From assembly GCA_046484325.1 (NCBI GenBank), contig JAWOJB010000052.1, positions 1-25,504 on the forward strand: 25,504 bases of DNA, written 5' to 3'. Position numbers and translations under genes: made by a program. Positions 7,094 to 13,762 of the stretch are shown piece after piece. The stretch's first letter is position 1. Each line of letters opens with the position of its first letter. The notes beneath the pieces are model-generated. The model did not search any database, was not told where the DNA came from, and saw only the letters and a list, made by a program, of their open reading frames with translations. Origin of the DNA: JAWOJB01 sp046484325. Lineage in GTDB: Bacteria > Actinomycetota > Acidimicrobiia > Spongiisociales > ZC4RG35.

Positions 7094-7811
7094 GGGCGCC
7101 CTTCTCGAGGAGCTGACGGCCCGGGTCCGGGCCGAGCTTTCCACGGCGTCGAGCGAGGACGCCGGGACCGACGAGGCGCGGACCCGGGTTCGGGAGGTCG
7201 CTCGCTGGATCCTCGACGTGGACCACCCCGATCTGGGAGACACCGAGCGGGAGGTGCTGGTCGAGGGAGTCGTCGACGCCTTGATCGGCTCCGGCCTGGG
7301 GCATCTCGACACCGCCGGTCACGTGCGCATGGTCGACGTGTCGTCGAAGGAACCGACCGACCGGGAGGCCATCGCCCAGGGTCTGGTGCGCCTCGACCCC
7401 GAAGCTCGACGGCGCCTGTTCGCCGGTGAGCTGCCGAAGGGCGATGCCCTGGCCTCCGTCCGCCTGGCCGGCATCATGGGCGCCAAGCAGACGGCGTTCC
7501 TCGTGCCGCTCTGCCATCCACTCCCGCTCACGGGGGTCGAGGTGCAGGTCGATGAGGTCGACACCGGGGCCCGGATCACGGCCCGGGTGCGGACCCATGC
7601 CTCCACGGGGGTGGAGATGGAGGCCATGACCGCGGTGGCAGTGGCCGCTCTCGCCCTCTACGACATGATCAAGGGCATCGACAGAGGGGCGGAGATCGAA
7701 GGGATCCGCCTCCTGCACAAGCGCGGCGGGAGGTCGGGAGCGTGGTACCGGGCGGGTACCGAAGACCCGGAGCAACGGTCGCCCGGTGTTGGCCCGCCGT
7801 CCACCGGCTAG
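7086..7811 (+). CDS. moaC: Cyclic pyranopterin monophosphate synthase MoaC with an N-terminal helical extension
   Basis: A 241-residue protein. Residues from about 72 to 225 are a full MoaC domain, which completes formation of cyclic pyranopterin monophosphate. Visible landmarks are GHLDTAGHVRMVDVSSKEPT (72-91), PLCHPLPLTG (141-150), TGVEMEAMTAVAVAALALYD (174-193) with the catalytic pair Asp193/Lys196 in YDMIK, and LLHKRGGRSG (209-218). Typical MoaC is about 160 residues and begins near residue 72 here. The first 70 residues are an extra, charged, mostly helical segment ending VLVEGVVDALIGSGLG, which recalls the N-terminal helical bundle of CpaF/TadA secretion ATPases. The start is well supported by GAGGAGG six bases before ATG 7086. 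The extension is real coding sequence; its role is unknown. Confidence 0.93.
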   Translation: MAEGALLEELTARVRAELSTASSEDAGTDEARTRVREVARWILDVDHPDLGDTEREVLVEGVVDALIGSGLGHLDTAGHVRMVDVSSKEPTDREAIAQGLVRLDPEARRRLFAGELPKGDALASVRLAGIMGAKQTAFLVPLCHPLPLTGVEVQVDEVDTGARITARVRTHASTGVEMEAMTAVAVAALALYDMIKGIDRGAEIEGIRLLHKRGGRSGAWYRAGTEDPEQRSPGVGPPSTG

Positions 7812-7812
7812 C

Positions 7813-7818
7813 TACCAT
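7813..7818 (+). promoter_or_regulatory. -10 box of the SepX-like gene (leaderless type)
   Basis: Reads TACCAT, 9 nt before the ATG at 7828 and just after the moaC stop. It would separate the SepX-like/translin pair from the molybdenum cofactor operon. Confidence 0.45.
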
Positions 7819-7827
7819 CGGAATGCC

Positions 7828-8274
7828 ATGACAGAGGCACCGTTTCTCATCGCCGCGCTGGTGCTGGCCGGGATCTGGGGGGCCTATCTCTTTCCCAGCA
7901 TCTTCGGCGCCCGCCGCGACGCCCCGCTCAACTCGACGGAGGAGTTCGACCGCTGGACCCACCTGATGGCCGACGTGCAGCGTCGCCCTTACAGCGCCCG
8001 CCGGTCGTCGGTTCGCGACGTCATCCGTGCCCGCCGCCGCCGCACCCTGGCCGTGCTCGGGGTGGTGGCCGTCGCCACCCTCGTCTTGGCGTTCGTCCAG
8101 TCGTCGGTGAACTGGCTGCTCGCCCACATCGCCGTCGACGCCATCATCGCCTGGTACGTGGCCATGCTCTCCCAGTTGAAGAACCGCCAGGTGGCCACGA
8201 AGGTCGCCGCCCACGTCGTCGATGTCCCCCGCGAGGGTGACGACCAGAACGTGCGCATCGTCGCCGGCGGTTGA
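7828..8274 (+). CDS. SepX/GlpR-like membrane protein
   Basis: A 148-residue protein with an N-terminal transmembrane helix (about 6-25), a conserved juxtamembrane stretch GAYLFPSIFGARRDAPLNSTEEFDRW, an Arg-rich segment (about 58-72) and two closely spaced hydrophobic segments (73-90 and 97-115). This layout matches the actinobacterial SepX/GlpR family, whose Streptomyces member is part of the division machinery. In mycobacteria a homologue also follows galU-moeA, so gene order supports the call. The C-terminal tail is shorter than in many relatives. The ATG at 7828 is preferred because an upstream in-frame start would overlap moaC. The call rests on pattern and synteny, not alignment. Confidence 0.65.
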   Translation: MTEAPFLIAALVLAGIWGAYLFPSIFGARRDAPLNSTEEFDRWTHLMADVQRRPYSARRSSVRDVIRARRRRTLAVLGVVAVATLVLAFVQSSVNWLLAHIAVDAIIAWYVAMLSQLKNRQVATKVAAHVVDVPREGDDQNVRIVAGG

Positions 8275-8277
8275 TCG

Positions 8278-8907
8278 GTGGAGGGGCTCGACCTCTCCGC
8301 CGTCGAGCGAGGTGTTCGCCCGATCCTCGACGACCGTTTCGCCGCGCGAGAGCGCGGCCTGGCCGACTCCCGGCTGGTCATCAGGTCGTCGGCCAAGGCG
8401 ATCCGGAGCCTCCACCGCAACGAGCAGGACGAGGCCGATGCCCTCTTGGCCGAGGCGGGCCGGGCGCTGGAGGGTGTCTACGCCGGCCTGGCCCGACATC
8501 CCGATGTGCTGCACGCCGGGTTCGTGGCCGACGCCGCCAAGGAGTACGCCGAGGCGAGGATCACCGCAGCCGTGTTCCGCCGACTCCCGATCCCTGGCCC
8601 GGCCGAGGTGGGCATCGATCCGGTTCCGTACCTCAACGGGCTGGGCGAGGTGGTGGGGGAGATGCGTCGCCGCCTCCTCGACACCCTGCGGTCCGGCGAC
8701 CTCGTCGAGGGGGAGCGACTGCTCACGGCGATGGACGCCATCGTCGACCTGCTGGCCGACCTCGACTACCCCGACGGCATGACCTCCGGCCTGCGCCGCA
8801 CCACCGACGTGGCCCGATCGCTGACCGAGCGATCGCGGTCGGACCTCACCGCCACGGCCGTCCAGGAGCGCCTCCGTCGCGATCTCGCCGGAGGTTCCGG
8901 CGCCTGA
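8278..8907 (+). CDS. Translin-family protein
   Basis: A 209-residue, almost entirely helical protein matching the translin/TRAX family, nucleic-acid-binding proteins known best from eukaryotes and archaea. Landmarks in family order are SRLVIRSSAKAIRSLHR (31-47), HAGFVADAAKEYAEARI (79-95), YLNGLGEVVGEMRRRLLD (118-135) and LDYPDGMTSGLRRTTDVARS followed by LTERSRSDLT (162-191). Acidic residues Asp86, Glu89, Glu92, Glu124 and Glu128 lie in the helices where TRAX-type nucleases carry metal ligands, so a ribonuclease role is possible but unproven. The GTG start is 3 nt after the SepX-like stop, so the two are probably co-transcribed. Its length is near the archaeal form. Confidence 0.8.
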   Translation: MEGLDLSAVERGVRPILDDRFAARERGLADSRLVIRSSAKAIRSLHRNEQDEADALLAEAGRALEGVYAGLARHPDVLHAGFVADAAKEYAEARITAAVFRRLPIPGPAEVGIDPVPYLNGLGEVVGEMRRRLLDTLRSGDLVEGERLLTAMDAIVDLLADLDYPDGMTSGLRRTTDVARSLTERSRSDLTATAVQERLRRDLAGGSGA

Positions 8908-8932
8908 GTGCGATTACAATCCGGCCGTCCCC

Positions 8933-9006
8933 GGGGGTGTAGCTCAGTTCGGCAGAGCACTTCGTTCGCAACGAAGGGGTCACGGGTTCAAATCCCGTCA
9001 CCTCCA
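8933..9006 (+). tRNA. tRNA-Ala(CGC)
   Basis: A full cloverleaf of 74 nt: acceptor GGGGGTG/CACCTCC, D stem GCTC/GAGC, anticodon stem CTTCG/CGAAG with loop TTCGCAA (anticodon CGC), 5-nt variable region, T arm ACGGG-TTCAAAT-CCCGT, discriminator A. A G3-U70 wobble pair, the classic alanine identity element, is present. CCA is not encoded. Confidence 0.95.
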
Positions 9007-9009
9007 CGA

Positions 9010-9036
9010 TGAGCCCCCTGCTGCGGCGGGGGCTCA
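9010..9036 (+). terminator. Hairpin terminator candidate after tRNA-Ala
   Basis: A perfect 9-bp inverted repeat (TGAGCCCCC / GGGGGCTCA) with a 9-nt loop begins 4 nt after the tRNA. There is no T-run, as is common for actinobacterial terminators. Confidence 0.6.
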
Positions 9037-9140
9037 CGCGTGCCGGAGGCGGAGTCGCGCTCGGCACGCACGGCGGGCGGCGTCATGCGGTTGTGGGTGC
9101 GCCTCGATGAGATCAGCGACCTCGATCGGGGGTCTCGCCC

Positions 9141-9980
9141 ATGTGGCGGATGCCCGTGTCCCATCGGCCGTGTCTCATCGAGCATCGGTTTCTGTCACAG
9201 GCTGCCTCGGATCGGTATCTGGTGGTCCAGCCCAGCCTGGATCTGTCCCGCTGGAGGCTGTGGGGTCGGCTCGCCGGGGATGCCGGGGCGGTGGTGGACA
9301 GGGTGCTCGGCGACCGGGCCGAGTCGTTCCCGCCGCTTCCCGACGGCACCCGAGAGCCGGTCTCTGCCCGCCGGGCCGACGCCCTGGTCAGCGTCTGTGC
9401 CGACGCCGACGACCTCACCGGTGGATCCGGTGGGTTCTCCCGGGAGCCGCTGGTCACCGTCTTCGTCGACGCCACCACCCCGCCACCCACCGCCTCGTCC
9501 CCCGCGAGCGGTCCCCCCACCCCCCGGCTGTCGCTGCGGGGGCCCCTTCCCCCACTTCGTGGGGAACAAACCAGAAGCGGAGCTGTGTCCCCCACCGCCG
9601 CGGTGGCCGCCGGACCGGCCCTCGACCCGGCCGCCCTCGCCGCCTTGACCTGTGACGGCACCGTCGAGGTCACCGGCATCACCGCCGACGGCACCCCTCT
9701 CGCCTATGGGCGGCGCAGCCGGGCCATCCCCCCACGGCTCCGCCGGTTCGTCCTCTTCCGGGACGGGGGCTGTGTCGCCGACGGCTGTGTCAGCCGCTAC
9801 CGGCTCCAAGCTCACCACGTCATCCCCTGGTCGCAAGGCGGCCGAATCGACCCCGACAACCTCGCCACCCTCTGCTGGCACCACCATCACCTCGTCGTCC
9901 ACCCACTGGGCTACCGCCTCGACCCGGACAGCCCGGCATTCCGACGCAGATTCCTCCCACCCCGCCACCACCCACCCTGA
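9141..9980 (+). CDS. HNH endonuclease of the DUF222/13E12 type, N-terminally truncated
   Basis: A 279-residue remnant. The C-terminal 100 residues are a clean HNH nuclease domain: Cys211 and Cys216, His225/His226 in YRLQAHHVIPWSQGG, Asn240, and Cys245 followed by four histidines. The part before it (residues 18-110) matches the second half of DUF222, including DRYLVVQPSLDLSRWRLWGRL and SARRADALVSV. Full-length members usually start about 150-200 residues earlier. That region is absent: only about 130 nt separate this start from tRNA-Ala, and the frame is closed upstream. A Pro/Gly-rich linker (112-160) has a short DNA hairpin (9550-9564). These multicopy genes are typical of actinobacteria. 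It is probably a decayed copy, though a bare HNH product could still be made. Confidence 0.8.
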   Translation: MWRMPVSHRPCLIEHRFLSQAASDRYLVVQPSLDLSRWRLWGRLAGDAGAVVDRVLGDRAESFPPLPDGTREPVSARRADALVSVCADADDLTGGSGGFSREPLVTVFVDATTPPPTASSPASGPPTPRLSLRGPLPPLRGEQTRSGAVSPTAAVAAGPALDPAALAALTCDGTVEVTGITADGTPLAYGRRSRAIPPRLRRFVLFRDGGCVADGCVSRYRLQAHHVIPWSQGGRIDPDNLATLCWHHHHLVVHPLGYRLDPDSPAFRRRFLPPRHHPP

Positions 9981-10074
9981 ACCGCAGAGGGGAGTGCCGG
10001 GCCTGGACGCGCCGGCCTCCGATCTTCTCGAGGGGGTGCTCGATCGGATCGCCGGACTAGGTGGCCCTTTCTCC

Positions 10075-10080
10075 TAGCCT
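10075..10080 (+). promoter_or_regulatory. -10 box of the HExxH lipoprotein gene (leaderless type)
   Basis: Reads TAGCCT, 7 nt before the GTG at 10088. This supports that GTG rather than the GTG at 10061, which lies upstream of the box. Confidence 0.5.
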
Positions 10081-10087
10081 GATTGCC

Positions 10088-11449
10088 GTGCGCTCCCGAC
10101 TCCTCGCCCTGACGCTCGCCGCCGCGCTCCTGACCGCCGCCTGCACCACGCTCCAGCAGGCACCCGAGACCACGACCACAGCGTCGGCCACCGCCACCTC
10201 GGGGGCCGATTCGACCACCACGACCAGCCAGGCGCCCGAGACGACGACCACCACGGCCGGTCCCCTCTCCCTGCCTCCCGGCACCGAAGGTCTGCCCGAG
10301 GCCACCCGCCGCCAGATCGCCGAGCTGATCCGGGCGACCGAGCAGGCCCGCGACCTCGAGTTTCTCGAGCTCCCCACGATCACGGTGCTCGACCCGGTCG
10401 CCTTCGAGGAGCGGGTCCGCAGCCTCATCCTCGAGGAGGCCGAGGACGTTCCGGCCGACGAGGCGCTGTTCGAGCTCCTCGGCCTGATCGAACCCGGCAC
10501 CGACCTGCTCGCCCTCTACGCCGACCTGTACGGCGAACAGGTCGCCGGGTTCTATGACGGCGAGAGCGGCGAGATGGTGATCCCGGCCACCGGCACCGAG
10601 CTCACCGCGCTGGAGGGCCTGACCTTGGTGCACGAGCTCGTGCACGCGCTCACCGATCAGCACTTCGGTTTCCACGGGGTGTGGCAGGAGATGATCGACG
10701 GCCAGGATTTCGACAGGGCCAGCGCCTACCTGGCGCTGATCGAGGGGGATGCCACGCTGGCCGAGATCGAGTACCTGCGCGGGCTGCCGACGAGCGAGCA
10801 GCTGGCGATCATCTCCGACTCGGCCGCTTTCACGAGTGATGTCTTCGAGGGGGCGCCCCCGTTCCTCCAGCAGTCGCTGTTGTTCCCCTACACCCAGGGC
10901 GTTCGCTTCACCCAGACCATCTACGGCCGGGGAGGCTGGGAAGAGGTCAACGCCACGTACGCGAACGGACCCGCCTCGACCGAGCAGATCCTCGACCCGG
11001 CCGCGTTCGGGCGGGAAGAGCCGCTGCCGGTGGCGCTCCCGTCCCTCGCCGACCCCGCCGGTTACGAGCGGGTGTTCGAGTCGGTATGGGGCCAGCTCGG
11101 GTTCGAGCTCATGTTCGGTCAGGTGCTCGATGACGCCACCACCCGGCAGGCTGCCGGCGGATGGGGCGGCGACGCCTACGCCCAGTGGTTCGACGGGCAG
11201 GAGTCCGCTGCCCTGGCGCTCCGCTACGTCGGGGACACGCCCCGGGACGCGGTCGAGCTCGCCGCCGCCCTCGAGGCGTACGTGGTCGCGGCGATGTTGG
11301 CGGGCAACGGCACGGTGACGGCCACCGGCACGGTGTTCGAGCGTGTCACCTATGCCTGGGTGGCCCTCGACGGGGACGAGGTGTGGTTCGTGGCCGCCTC
11401 CGACCCGGCCGTGGGCCGCGAGCTGACCGCCCAGATCGCCGGCTCCTGA
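10088..11449 (+). CDS. Lipoprotein with a zinc-protease-type HExxH motif
   Basis: A 453-residue predicted lipoprotein. The signal peptide MRSRLLALTLAAALLTAAC has a good lipobox ending at Cys19. It is followed by a 40-residue Thr/Ser/Ala/Pro linker (TTTT and ETTT runs), typical of surface-anchored actinobacterial proteins. A globular domain follows with LVHELVHALTDQHF (HELVH at 182-186, matching HExxH) and a later EGDATLAEIEYL (Glu219), giving the His-Glu-His plus distal Glu layout of gluzincin-like metallopeptidases. No characterised homologue is recognised, so protease activity is inferred from the motif. GTG 10088 is chosen because it gives a classical signal peptide and has a -10 box seven bases upstream; an in-frame GTG at 10061 would add nine residues. 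Confidence 0.8.
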   Translation: MRSRLLALTLAAALLTAACTTLQQAPETTTTASATATSGADSTTTTSQAPETTTTTAGPLSLPPGTEGLPEATRRQIAELIRATEQARDLEFLELPTITVLDPVAFEERVRSLILEEAEDVPADEALFELLGLIEPGTDLLALYADLYGEQVAGFYDGESGEMVIPATGTELTALEGLTLVHELVHALTDQHFGFHGVWQEMIDGQDFDRASAYLALIEGDATLAEIEYLRGLPTSEQLAIISDSAAFTSDVFEGAPPFLQQSLLFPYTQGVRFTQTIYGRGGWEEVNATYANGPASTEQILDPAAFGREEPLPVALPSLADPAGYERVFESVWGQLGFELMFGQVLDDATTRQAAGGWGGDAYAQWFDGQESAALALRYVGDTPRDAVELAAALEAYVVAAMLAGNGTVTATGTVFERVTYAWVALDGDEVWFVAASDPAVGRELTAQIAGS

Positions 11450-11488
11450 CCCCTGGCGGCTCCGGCCGCCATCCGGCATGGTGGGCCG

Positions 11489-11827
11489 GTGCGCATCCTC
11501 GAGCTCCGACACCCGGGTTGGTCGTCGGGGCCGGTAGGCGAGGCCATCGGGTTCCGCGGGCGGCTTCGGGGCATCCACGGAGTGCCGGAGGGTTTCGGGG
11601 TGCTCCTCCCGGTGCGATCGGTCCATGGGTTCGGGCTGGATCGGGCCATCCGGGCCGTCGCCCTGGGCGCCGGCCGGGAGGTCCTGATGGTCACCGAGCT
11701 CGCCCCGGGCGGGGTCGTGACGGTGCGTGGAGGCCGGTGGATGCTCGAACTCCCCCTTCAGCGGGTGCCGCCGGAGGTGGGTCGCCGTCTCACGGTCTCT
11801 ACCCTCGCATGGTGGCCGGAACCCTGA
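11489..11827 (+). CDS. DUF192 family protein
   Basis: A 112-residue protein matching the small DUF192 beta-rich family: LPVRSVHGFGLDRAIRAVALGAGREVLMV corresponds to the family core around its HxxFM-pLD motif, and VRGGRWMLELP to its conserved terminal VLELP strand. The family has no agreed biochemical function. Here it lacks the signal peptide seen in many members. It overlaps the start of rsmI by about 16-19 nt, so the two are probably expressed together. The GTG start has no ribosome binding site; a CATGGT hexamer lies six bases upstream and may be a degenerate -10. Confidence 0.7.
   Translation: MRILELRHPGWSSGPVGEAIGFRGRLRGIHGVPEGFGVLLPVRSVHGFGLDRAIRAVALGAGREVLMVTELAPGGVVTVRGGRWMLELPLQRVPPEVGRRLTVSTLAWWPEP
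11800..11805 (+). promoter_or_regulatory. -10 box of rsmI, inside the DUF192 gene
   Basis: Reads TACCCT. It is 3 nt from ATG 11809 and 6 nt from the next codon, GTG 11812, so a leaderless start at 11812 is geometrically better. It lies within coding sequence, so coincidence is possible. Confidence 0.35.
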
Positions 11828-12639
11828 TCCTGTGCGGCACCCCGATCGGGAACCTGGGTGATGCCGCCCCCCGAGTTGCCGAGGCACTGTCGTCGGCGGC
11901 CGTCGTCTACGCCGAGGACACCCGGCGGAGCCGAGTCCTGTTGTCGGCCCTCGGCGTCGACCGCCCGATCCGCTCGTATTTCGTCGGCAACGAACGGGCG
12001 CGATCGCGTGAATTGCGAGACCGGCTCGAACGGGGCGAGGTGGTGGCGCTCGTCACCGACGCCGGGATGCCGGCCGTCAGCGATCCCGGCGTGTCGGCGG
12101 TGGCTGCGGCCAGGGCCGCCGGGGCGACGGTCACGGTGGTCCCGGGGCCGTCGGCGGTGACCGTGGCCCTCGCCCTCTCGGGCATGCCCGCAGACCGATT
12201 CGTGTTCGAGGGCTTTCTGTCGCGATCGGGCGGCGACCGGTCCCGGCGGCTCGCCGAGATCGCCGTGGAATCTCGCACCGTCGTGCTCTTCTCGAGCCCC
12301 CACCGGGTCGAGACGGATCTCGCCGACCTCGCCAGGACCTCGGGTCCCGAGCGGCAGGTGTTCATCGGCCGGGAGCTCACCAAGCTCCACGAGGAGGCCT
12401 GGTGGGGCACGCTCGGAGCGGCTGCCGACGAGTGGGGGCGGCGTTCGCCCCAGGGCGAGTTCACGTTGGTGCTGGCAGGCACCGCCGACCGCGAGGTGTC
12501 GCTCGACGCCGGAGTGGCGGAGGTCCGGCGGCTCGTCGAGGAGGGTGTCCCGGCGTCGGAGGCAGTACGCCGGGTGGCCGATGCCACCGGGGTTCGCCGG
12601 CGTTCGCTCTACCAGGCCGCCATCACCGAGGACGACTGA
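11809..12639 (+). CDS. rsmI: 16S rRNA (cytidine-1402 2'-O) methyltransferase RsmI
   Basis: A 276-residue SAM-dependent methyltransferase of the tetrapyrrole-methylase fold, which modifies C1402 in the ribosomal decoding centre. Signatures: GTPIGNLGD near the N-terminus, AEDTRRS at about 35-41, TDAGMPAVSDPG, VVPGPSAVTVALALSG, and FVFEGFLSRSG in the second domain. The C-terminus has the family's EVRRLVEEGVPASEAVRRVA helix-turn segment. Length is normal. ATG 11809 is annotated; GTG 11812 is an equally good or better start given the -10 position. The gene ends 4 bases from the convergent AbrB-type gene. Confidence 0.95.
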   Translation: MVAGTLILCGTPIGNLGDAAPRVAEALSSAAVVYAEDTRRSRVLLSALGVDRPIRSYFVGNERARSRELRDRLERGEVVALVTDAGMPAVSDPGVSAVAAARAAGATVTVVPGPSAVTVALALSGMPADRFVFEGFLSRSGGDRSRRLAEIAVESRTVVLFSSPHRVETDLADLARTSGPERQVFIGRELTKLHEEAWWGTLGAAADEWGRRSPQGEFTLVLAGTADREVSLDAGVAEVRRLVEEGVPASEAVRRVADATGVRRRSLYQAAITEDD

Positions 12640-12643
12640 CCCC

Positions 12644-12877
12644 TCACCACATCTCGTTGCGACAGGTGGCGCAAATGCCCTTGCCCTTGAACGACGTGAC
12701 GCGGTCGGTGGCCCCACAGAAGACACAGGTGTCCTCCATCTTGCGGAGGACGATGTTGGGCCCCTCGACCGAGATGGTGAGCTGATCTCCCTCGCGGATG
12801 TTGAACAACCGCCGGGTCTCGGCCGGGATCACGATGCGGCCGAGGTCGTCGATCTTCCTGGCGATTCCCGATTCCAT
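12644..12877 (-). CDS. AbrB/SpoVT-type DNA-binding regulator with C-terminal zinc ribbon
   Basis: A 77-residue protein. Residues 1-46 are a swapped-hairpin AbrB domain (GIARKIDDLGRIVIPAETRR, then EGDQLTISVEGPNIVLRK), and residues 51-73 form a four-cysteine zinc ribbon (CVFC at 51-54 and CATC at 69-72). AbrB proteins bind DNA as dimers or tetramers and act as transition-state or global regulators; the ribbon-tailed form is common in Gram-positive bacteria. The start is fixed by AGGAG six bases upstream and by the family N-terminus. The open frame extends far upstream on this strand, but that is antisense to tatD. Its target genes cannot be read from the window. Confidence 0.9.
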   Translation of the reverse strand: MESGIARKIDDLGRIVIPAETRRLFNIREGDQLTISVEGPNIVLRKMEDTCVFCGATDRVTSFKGKGICATCRNEMW

Positions 12878-12912
12878 CCGCGACTCCTGGCAGCCCGGCG
12901 AGCCTCCGTTGC

Positions 12913-12918
12913 ACCCTA
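12913..12918 (-). promoter_or_regulatory. -10 box of the AbrB-type gene
   Basis: Reads TAGGGT on the minus strand. It implies a leader of about 30 nt that includes AGGAG (12884-12888), so this gene has a conventional leader rather than a leaderless start. Confidence 0.4.
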
Positions 12919-12991
12919 CCGAGCCCCATCGCGGCGCGTCGGGGGAACGGGCCCGCTCGTCGGCCGTTCCGGTAGGTGCCCGGTGCCTTCC

Positions 12992-12997
12992 TAGATT
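12992..12997 (+). promoter_or_regulatory. -10 box of tatD-rsmA-ispE (leaderless type)
   Basis: Reads TAGATT, 9 nt before the ATG of tatD. No Shine-Dalgarno sequence lies between them. Confidence 0.5.
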
Positions 12998-13006
12998 GAA
13001 CCAGAC

Positions 13007-13762
13007 ATGACTTGGGTCGACACCCATTGCCACCTGCAGCTCGACGACCTCCCGGCCGCCGATCTGCTGGCGCGCGCCGAGGCGGTCGACTGGCTGGTCG
13101 TCCCGGGGATCGACACGGCCAGTTCGGATGCGGCGCGGCGGCTCACCGCCCGGCACCCGGGCCGTCTGCTCTGGACCGCCGGGCTCCACCCGCACGACGC
13201 CGCCCGCTGGCCGGATGAGGGCGATGCCATCTCCGAGCTCGCGAAATCGGCGGCGGCGGTGGGCGAGTGCGGACTCGACTACTACCGCGATCTCTCGCCA
13301 CGCGGCATCCAGCGGGAGGCCTTCTCCGCCCAGGTCGAGCTGGCGCTCGAGCTCGGGCTGCCGCTCGTCGTCCACGTCCGCGACGCCTTCGCCGACGCCC
13401 ACGACATCCTGGAGGCGTCGGGGGCCGGGCCGCAGGCGGTGCTCCACTGCTGGACCGGAGGACCTCGCTGGACCCGGCGGTTTCTCGAACTCGGCGCCGC
13501 GTTCTCCTTCGCCGGGCCGATCGCCTTCGAGACCGGGGAGACCATCCGTCTCGGCGCCGAGCACGCAGACCCGGAGCGGTGTCTGGTGGAGACCGACACC
13601 CCTTATCTGGCACCGCCGCCCCACCGGGGAGAGCCCAACGAGCCCGCCCACGTGGCTCTGAACGGAGCCGCTCTGGCCGGGGTGTGGTCGCTGCCCGTCG
13701 CCGAGGTGGCCCGACTCACCTCCGAGTGCGCCGCCCGGGTGTTTGGCGGGCCGCCGGCATGA
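13007..13762 (+). CDS. tatD: TatD-family metal-dependent hydrolase/DNase
   Basis: A 251-residue TIM-barrel hydrolase. Metal ligands are all visible: HCH motif (His7, His9), Glu87 in GECGLDYYR, His123 in VVHVRDA, His147 in LHCWTGG and Asp197 in ETDTPYLAPP. TatD proteins have 3'-5' exonuclease activity and roles in DNA repair or RNA quality control. It begins a tatD-rsmA-ispE run, overlapping rsmA by ATGA. In mycobacteria the same order holds but with rpfB between tatD and rsmA; here rpfB is missing. Confidence 0.93.
   Translation: MTWVDTHCHLQLDDLPAADLLARAEAVDWLVVPGIDTASSDAARRLTARHPGRLLWTAGLHPHDAARWPDEGDAISELAKSAAAVGECGLDYYRDLSPRGIQREAFSAQVELALELGLPLVVHVRDAFADAHDILEASGAGPQAVLHCWTGGPRWTRRFLELGAAFSFAGPIAFETGETIRLGAEHADPERCLVETDTPYLAPPPHRGEPNEPAHVALNGAALAGVWSLPVAEVARLTSECAARVFGGPPA

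Noticed and set aside
8933..9140. tRNA-Ala as attachment site of a mobile element
   Set aside because: No integrase gene and no direct repeat of the tRNA 3' end were seen in the window; only the truncated HNH gene hints at past rearrangement.
9911..11887. 658-codon minus-strand open frame across the lipoprotein and DUF192 genes
   Set aside because: It has no domain pattern, lies opposite two genes with clear signal or family motifs, and shows the same antisense composition as other shadows.
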